DNA of 64,000 nt from Microthrix sp041394405 (GTDB taxonomy: Bacteria; Actinomycetota; Acidimicrobiia; Acidimicrobiales; Microtrichaceae): assembly GCA_041394405.1 (NCBI GenBank), contig JAWKIF010000015.1:1-64000 (forward strand). Direction: 5' to 3'. A model generated the notes under the pieces. That model saw nothing but the letters and a program-made list of their open reading frames with translations, was not told where the DNA came from and did not search any database. The first letter of the stretch is position 1; each line of letters opens with the position of its first letter. This document shows positions 59,441 through 64,000 of the stretch, one piece after another. The translations under genes were made by a program, and so were the position numbers.

Positions 59441-61944
59441 GAGCTGCCCTGTTGGTCGTCAGCGCCCTCGCCCGAACCGGGCACTCCCGAACGGGTCGCG
59501 CCCGAGCGCGGCAGCGGCGTGGAGCCACCCGGCCGATCGGCGTCGCCCAAGTACGCCCGCAGGCCCGGAAGCTGCGGCGCATCGTCGTCGGGTGCGCCCA
59601 CCGTCAGCCCCCGCACGCCCACCCGAGCCAGTGCCACCAGCCCCAGGGCAGCGACCGTCAGCACGGTGATCTCGCCCAGGGTGTCGAAGCCGCGGAAGTC
59701 CACCAGGATGACGTTCACCACGTTCGACCCACCGCCCTCGGACACGGAGCGGGCCAGGAACTCATCCGACACACCGCTGGGAGGCCGGGAGGCGCCGGCC
59801 ACCAGGGCGAAGACAAACACGAATAGGCCCACCGCTCCCGAAATGGTCAGCCGCACCACCCGGCCCAGGGTGGTCGGACGCTCGTCGAACTGGCGGGGCA
59901 GCACCCGCAACACCAGGACGAACAGCACGGCGCCCAGTGTCTCGATGCCCACTTGGGTCAGCGCCAGGTCGGGTGCCCCCCGCAGCACGTACAACAACGA
60001 CATGCCGTAGCCGACAGCACCCAGGCACAACACGGCCGCCAGGCGTCGTCGAATCACTGCGGCGGCGGCAGCGGCCGTGATGACGAGGCCCATCAGCCCC
60101 ACCTCGCCGGACGAGTCGGCGAAGGCGGGGAGGTCGGTGCCCTGCAGCTCGCCGGCCAGGGCCACCCCGGGCACCACCACCGCCGTCACCAGGACGACGC
60201 CCACGTAGGTGGGCAGCGAACCCGACTGCACGCGGCCCGCCAGCCACGCGGCGGTGCGGTTGAGGGCCTCCAGCGAGCCGAGGTAGATCGAGTTGCCGGA
60301 GGGCAGGCCGGGCAAGCGTTCCTGGAACCTCCACACCTGGCCGGCGCCGGCCGCCAGGGCCACGCCCACCCCGATGGTGAGCGCGCTGAGCGCCAGCGGC
60401 AGCTTCAGCCCGTGCCACAGGGCGAGGTGCCCGGGCTCAACCTGCGGGTTCAGTGCGGCGGCCGCCCCGTAGGTGAGCCGGGACAGCAGGTCGGGCGTCG
60501 CCCCAAGCACCACGGTGATGGCCGCCAACGCTCCCGCGGGCGCCCAAAACGCCCAGGTCGGCGCCGGCGCCTCCTCCAACTCCTCAGTCGTGCCGCGCCC
60601 ATCCGTGCCGCCGAGGCCACCGTCCACCGGCACCGGGCGGCCGGCGACGGGTCGAGTGCTGAACGCGCCCAGCAGGAGTCGTGCCGTGTAGGCGAAGGTG
60701 AGCATCGAGCCGCCGACGATGCCGGCGAGCACCACCCAGGTTCCGGCGCCGTCGGGATGGGCGAAGGCCTCGTAGGCGGCCTCCTTGGCGATGAAGCCGA
60801 ACAGCAGCGGCACCCCGGCCATGGAGGCACCCGAGAGGATCGCCGCCCAGCGGGGGCCCTGCCAGCCGGGTCCGTAGCGTCCCAGCAACCGCAGATCTCG
60901 GGTGTGTGCCTGATGGTCGAGGATGCCCACCACCATGAACAGCGGGGCCTTGAACAACGCGTGGGCGACGATGAGCGCCACTCCCGCCAGCGTGGCCTCG
61001 GGGCTGCCCGCACCGAAGAGCACCATGAGGAACCCCAGCTGGCTCACCGTGCCGAAGGCCAGCAGCCGCTTCAGGTCGTACTGCTGCAGTGCCTTGGCAC
61101 CGCCCAGCACCATCGTGGTGAGGCCGACGGTGAACAGCAGCGGGCGCCAGAAGCCCAGGTGTGCGAACGGCGGGGCCAGCCGGGCAACCAGGTACACGCC
61201 GGCCTTCACCATCGTTGCCGAATGCAGATAGGCGGAGATGGGGGTGGGGGCCACCATGGCGCCGGGCAACCAGGAGGAGAACGGCCATTGGGCCGACTTG
61301 GTGAATGCGCCGATGAGGATGAAGACCAACGCCACCGACACCGTGGTGCCCCCAGGCGGGTTGGCCACGATGGCCGAGAGCTCGTAGGTGCCTGCGGCCT
61401 GGCCCATCAGCACGAAGCCCACCAGCATCACCAACCCACCGGCGCCGGTCATCAGCAGCGCCTGCAGCGCCGAGGAGCGGGCGTTGGGGTCGCGGTCGTC
61501 CCAGCCGATCAGCAGGTAGCTGGTGATGGATGTCAGCTCCCAGCAGGCGTACAGCCACAGCAGGTTGTCGGCGGTGACCAGGCCCAGCATGGCGCCGGCG
61601 AACAGGGTGAGCAGCCCGGCCAAGCGGCCGAGGTGGGGCGTATCTGGGTTGAAATAGCGGGCCGCATAGGCGTGAATCAGCACGCCTATGCCAGCAACCA
61701 TGACCACCATCACCAGCGAGAACGCGTCCACCCGCACGTCGAGCGACAAGTCCAACCCCGCCACCCAGGTGATCGACTCGGTCACGGGGGTGCCGTCCAG
61801 CACGCCCCCGGCGCTGGCCAGCGCCCAGACGACCACGGCTACCGACGGTATGGCGGCGACCCAGAACAGCCGCCGATCGCCCGAGCGCCCCACCGTCAGG
61901 AGGGCCACGCCGAAGCTCAGATAGACCAGCAGCAGCGCGCTCAG
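59437..61944 (-). CDS. mnhA: Na+/H+ antiporter subunit A
   Basis: About 835 residues. The complex-I-like antiporter core has ACWELTSITSYLLIG (TM5 Glu), FTKSAQWPFSSWLPGAMVAPTPISAYLHS (TM7 Lys and PTP turn) and LKRLLAFGTVSQLGFL; the C-terminal MbhD/MbhE-like region starts about 600 with GAPDLALTQVGIETLGAVLF. Together with MnhB-G it exchanges Na+ or other cations for protons. I place the start at a CTG (61944), 5 bases after GAAGGAGG; the first ordinary start in frame is the GTG at 61908, which has no ribosome site and would cut the first membrane helix. Confidence 0.93.
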   Translation of the reverse strand: MSALLLVYLSFGVALLTVGRSGDRRLFWVAAIPSVAVVVWALASAGGVLDGTPVTESITWVAGLDLSLDVRVDAFSLVMVVMVAGIGVLIHAYAARYFNPDTPHLGRLAGLLTLFAGAMLGLVTADNLLWLYACWELTSITSYLLIGWDDRDPNARSSALQALLMTGAGGLVMLVGFVLMGQAAGTYELSAIVANPPGGTTVSVALVFILIGAFTKSAQWPFSSWLPGAMVAPTPISAYLHSATMVKAGVYLVARLAPPFAHLGFWRPLLFTVGLTTMVLGGAKALQQYDLKRLLAFGTVSQLGFLMVLFGAGSPEATLAGVALIVAHALFKAPLFMVVGILDHQAHTRDLRLLGRYGPGWQGPRWAAILSGASMAGVPLLFGFIAKEAAYEAFAHPDGAGTWVVLAGIVGGSMLTFAYTARLLLGAFSTRPVAGRPVPVDGGLGGTDGRGTTEELEEAPAPTWAFWAPAGALAAITVVLGATPDLLSRLTYGAAAALNPQVEPGHLALWHGLKLPLALSALTIGVGVALAAGAGQVWRFQERLPGLPSGNSIYLGSLEALNRTAAWLAGRVQSGSLPTYVGVVLVTAVVVPGVALAGELQGTDLPAFADSSGEVGLMGLVITAAAAAAVIRRRLAAVLCLGAVGYGMSLLYVLRGAPDLALTQVGIETLGAVLFVLVLRVLPRQFDERPTTLGRVVRLTISGAVGLFVFVFALVAGASRPPSGVSDEFLARSVSEGGGSNVVNVILVDFRGFDTLGEITVLTVAALGLVALARVGVRGLTVGAPDDDAPQLPGLRAYLGDADRPGGSTPLPRSGATRSGVPGSGEGADDQQGSS

Positions 61945-61957
61945 CGGGGCCTCCTTC
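61942..61957 (-). promoter_or_regulatory. mnhA: Ribosome site and probable CTG start of mnhA
   Basis: On the minus strand GAAGGAGG (61957-61950), then CCCCG and CTG (61944-61942). No ATG, GTG or TTG in frame lies within reach of this near-perfect ribosome site, and the codons after the CTG encode hydrophobic residues that continue the first helix. Confidence 0.55.
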
Positions 61958-62130
61958 GGGTGCCCGCCAAGCTGGCGAACCGCCCGCGGCGTGAGACGGG
62001 TCGGGGCAACAGAACCACGTCGACCCTAGTTGCCCCAGGGGGGAGGTCCCCAGCCGGGCGGGCAGAGTTCATGGGTTGGAGACAGGCCGGAGTGGCGAAC
62101 ACCCACACGACCGAAAGCCACGCACGGCCA

Positions 62131-63748
62131 CTACCCTGTGTCGGGGTAGCCGGGGGGTCGGTTGGGGGGTCGGGCCCGGCGGGTTCGGATGGGTGTGGGC
62201 GGGACGGGTTGCTTGTCTGCCGGTTGTTCGTCGTCTTGGTGGTCGGGTTGTTGTTCGGGTGGTTGCCAGGCTTGGTGGCGTTGTGAGTCGATGGTGTGTC
62301 CGGTGGGGGTGGTCCAGGTGAAGCGTCCGTTGGGCAGCCCGGTGGGCCCGGTGTTGGCGGTCATGTGCCAGCCGGTGCGGTGGGTGACCCCGTGATGGTG
62401 CGCACACAGGGCGGCAAGGTTGGTGGGCTCGGTTGGGCCTCCCGCTGCTGCTGGGATGACGTGGTGGATTTGGATCCACGCCAGGGGTGCGTCGCATCCC
62501 GGGAACGCATCCGCCGTCGCGGACCAGCACCATCCGTCGTTGGAGTGGGCTGGCCAGGCGTTGGTTGAGTGTCGCCCGGATCGGCAGGTCGTCGCCGTCC
62601 ACCACAAACGACCGGATGTTCGCTGTGCAGCACAGTCGCCAGAGGTTGGCATCGACGGTGCCCGGAGTGTGGGCCAGCGGGGTGCCGTCAGGACGAAAGA
62701 CCGGACCCATCCAGGCGTTGTCGTGTCCGCCGGGCGGAACGGCCGACTCGTCGGTCTGCTCCTTGCTCGCCGGCCCGCTGCCGGCCGTTCCGCCCTGGCC
62801 GTTCGTGCTGGCCGGGCCGGCACCGGGTCCGGCGCTGCTTGCCTGCTGGGTGGGCTCCGTGTCGTCGGTGTCGGTGGGTTGGGTTTGTTCGGCGTGGACG
62901 ATCAGGGTGATATCCGCCCCGGCCTGTCGGCCGTTGGTGGTGCACGTGTGCTGGGCGCGGCGGATCAACTCCAACAACGCTTTCGCACGCAACGTCATCC
63001 ATCCGGGCACCACCAGATCCGGACACGCCTTCGCGTCGGCCTGAGCCCGCCGGTAGAGACGTTCCGTTTCGACCTCGATCGCCTGGGAGAGTTCTTCGCC
63101 CTCGCTGCCGTGCACACACCCCGAGATCACCGTGACCCCACCGGTCTCCGAAATCACCAGGCTGTCGCGCTCCCCGGCGTCGGGTTCGGGGCCGTCCTCA
63201 TCCAACTCCGCGCACAACGCCCGCAGCTCTGCGGCCCACCGCTCAAACCTTCTCCCCGGCACACGAGACAACAGATACTCCTGGAGCTCGACCAGACCGG
63301 GCAGGATCCGATCGTTCGACGCGTTCTGTAACGCCCGGCAATACGCCCACCCAACCCGCCCCTCACCCAACGCCTCAGCAAACAACCCGAAATGCTGCCT
63401 GAGCGCGTTCGCCGTCCGCACCCTCGATTTGGTGTGAGCGGCCGGCAGGCCGGTGGCCGCAGCCAACCAGCCCGACGTCCGATGACCATGAACACGATCA
63501 GGAACATCGCGGGCCTCCAACTCGCCCAACAAATGCGCCTCAGCAGCATCCAACCGCCGCTGCACCGCCGCCAACCCCACCGCAGCGTCCAACAACTCCT
63601 CATCACCCAACCGGCGCGGATCGACGGCCGCCAACACCCCCACCGACTCACCCAACCGGCCCAACCCACCCAACACCCCACCACCGCCGCCGCTATTGCC
63701 GCTATTGCCGTTATTGCCGTTGTCGTTGTGTTCACACTGACCGGTCAT
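62131..63748 (-). CDS. DUF222-HNH endonuclease-like protein (13E12 family), frameshifted
   Basis: About 539 residues after correction. Start ATG at 63748, 5 bases after GGAGG. The N-terminal DUF222 domain (about 60-300; LLDAAVGLAAVQRRLDAAE, GRVGWAYCRALQNAS) is followed by a Thr/Gln/Gly-rich linker and an HNH nuclease domain. The frame breaks within the HNH: RDGGCV is read, then PGMRR, whereas two missing bases near 62504-62507 would give CxFPGCDAPLAW, HHVIPAAAGGPT, NLAALCAHHHGVTH and a stop at 62131. Without repair the frame goes on to 62069 and the HNH is lost. Relatives are numerous in actinobacteria and often mobile or repeated. Confidence 0.82.
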
Positions 63749-63778
63749 CATCACCTCCCGCCGGTGTCGACCATCCCT

Positions 63779-63810
63779 ACCGCCCGCTTCGCAAACCGCC
63801 CGCTTCGCAA
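63779..63810. repeat. 16-bp direct repeat in the leader of the HNH gene
   Basis: ACCGCCCGCTTCGCAA is present twice in tandem (63779-63794 and 63795-63810), between the promoter and the start codon of the DUF222-HNH gene. Role unknown; may be slippage. Confidence 0.7.
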
Positions 63811-63837
63811 GCCATCCGCCCCGCTTCCCCCGATGAG

Positions 63838-63851
63838 CGAACGTATGTTCG
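63838..63851. promoter_or_regulatory. LexA-binding SOS box
   Basis: CGAACGTATGTTCG fits the actinobacterial/Bacillus LexA site CGAAC-N4-GTTCG exactly. It lies just downstream of the -10 element, where it would cover the transcription start of the minus-strand DUF222-HNH gene, so the gene is probably DNA-damage induced, as reported for some mycobacterial 13E12-family genes. Confidence 0.85.
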
Positions 63852-63880
63852 AGTGTACGCCTGGTCGGGTCGGCCTGCAA
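63852..63880 (-). promoter_or_regulatory. Sigma-A-like promoter of the DUF222-HNH gene
   Basis: On the minus strand TTGCAG (63880-63875), a 17-base spacer and TACACT (63857-63852). The SOS box abuts the -10. The remaining sequence to 64000 contains no gene I can support. Confidence 0.7.
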
Positions 63881-64000
63881 GCCGGAACCCGGACGCGCAC
63901 CTATGACATCCGTCACACACTGGAGGAGGTCACGGCCTCTCCGCACCGCTTCAGCGACCGCGTTTGGGGCGGCGCGAAACGCTCAGACCGGCGGAGCCTC

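Noticed and set aside
59953..62286. 777-codon plus-strand frame opposite mnhA
   Set aside because: Composition dominated by Gln/Gly/His/Arg without domains; antisense of the MnhA membrane protein.
62076..62321. Gly/Val/Trp-rich plus-strand frame near the HNH gene end
   Set aside because: Shadow of the Pro/Thr/Arg-rich C-terminal tail of the DUF222-HNH gene; no ribosome site.

Overview
High-GC actinobacterial chromosome, most likely from the class Acidimicrobiia (an inference). The evidence is GC-rich third codon positions, many GTG starts and 4-base ATGA/GTGA gene overlaps, a SigR/RsrA-type sigma/anti-sigma pair, a DUF2342 metalloprotease next to tilS, a 13E12-type DUF222-HNH gene behind a perfect CGAAC-N4-GTTCG LexA site, and the order tilS-hpt-ftsH-folE-folP-folB-folK-DUF2520-panC, which closely follows the mycobacterial arrangement. 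No stretch over 300 bases lacks a gene. I found one tRNA (Thr, CGT), no rRNA, no CRISPR array and no insertion sequence.

Region 1 (1-11.8 kb, all minus strand) is an accessory cluster. At its core are a VWA protein, a PP2C phosphatase and an atypical Ser/Thr kinase joined by 4-base overlaps, which is the layout of the TerY-P triad. Around them lie envelope and zinc-ribbon proteins: a large zinc-ribbon helical-repeat protein, an M23 peptidase, secreted proteins, a zinc-ribbon membrane protein, a membrane-anchored protein with duplicated and PPC-like domains, and a partial membrane-anchored beta-domain protein at the edge. This looks like an envelope-linked phospho-signalling system. No TerB/C/D gene is present in the window.

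Region 2 (12-17 kb) holds an FxLYD-type secreted protein, an orphan NarL-type response regulator, a WXG100-calpain protease overlapping a lipoprotein gene (possible effector and immunity pair), a VOC protein and a double-Nudix protein.

Region 3 (17-32 kb) is metabolic: lysS and coaX with a PhyH-type dioxygenase and a sterol-desaturase-like membrane oxygenase; a divergent TetR regulator facing a ferredoxin reductase and acyl desaturase across a 32-bp palindromic operator; then DUF1214, methyltransferase, a scar joining two 5'-truncated genes, a frameshifted carotenoid oxygenase, a glycosyltransferase, nadC and an amidohydrolase lipoprotein.

Region 4 (32-44 kb, minus) is a cofactor and housekeeping block: nadB, panC, DUF2520, folK, folB, a phosphatase-like protein without catalytic residues, folP, folE, ftsH, hpt, tilS, DUF2342 metalloprotease, a 46-residue membrane protein, and the sigma factor with its zinc anti-sigma factor.

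Region 5 (44-55.7 kb) has a 46-residue zinc-ribbon protein with its own promoter, tRNA-Thr, a GGDEF-EAL protein, a polysaccharide deacetylase, and topA-MFS-tmk-holB with an acyl-CoA dehydrogenase. Region 6 (55.7-62 kb) is a complete Mrp/Mnh cation/proton antiporter operon, mnhABCDEFG, with nearly every junction a 4-base overlap. The window ends with the SOS-controlled, frameshifted DUF222-HNH gene.
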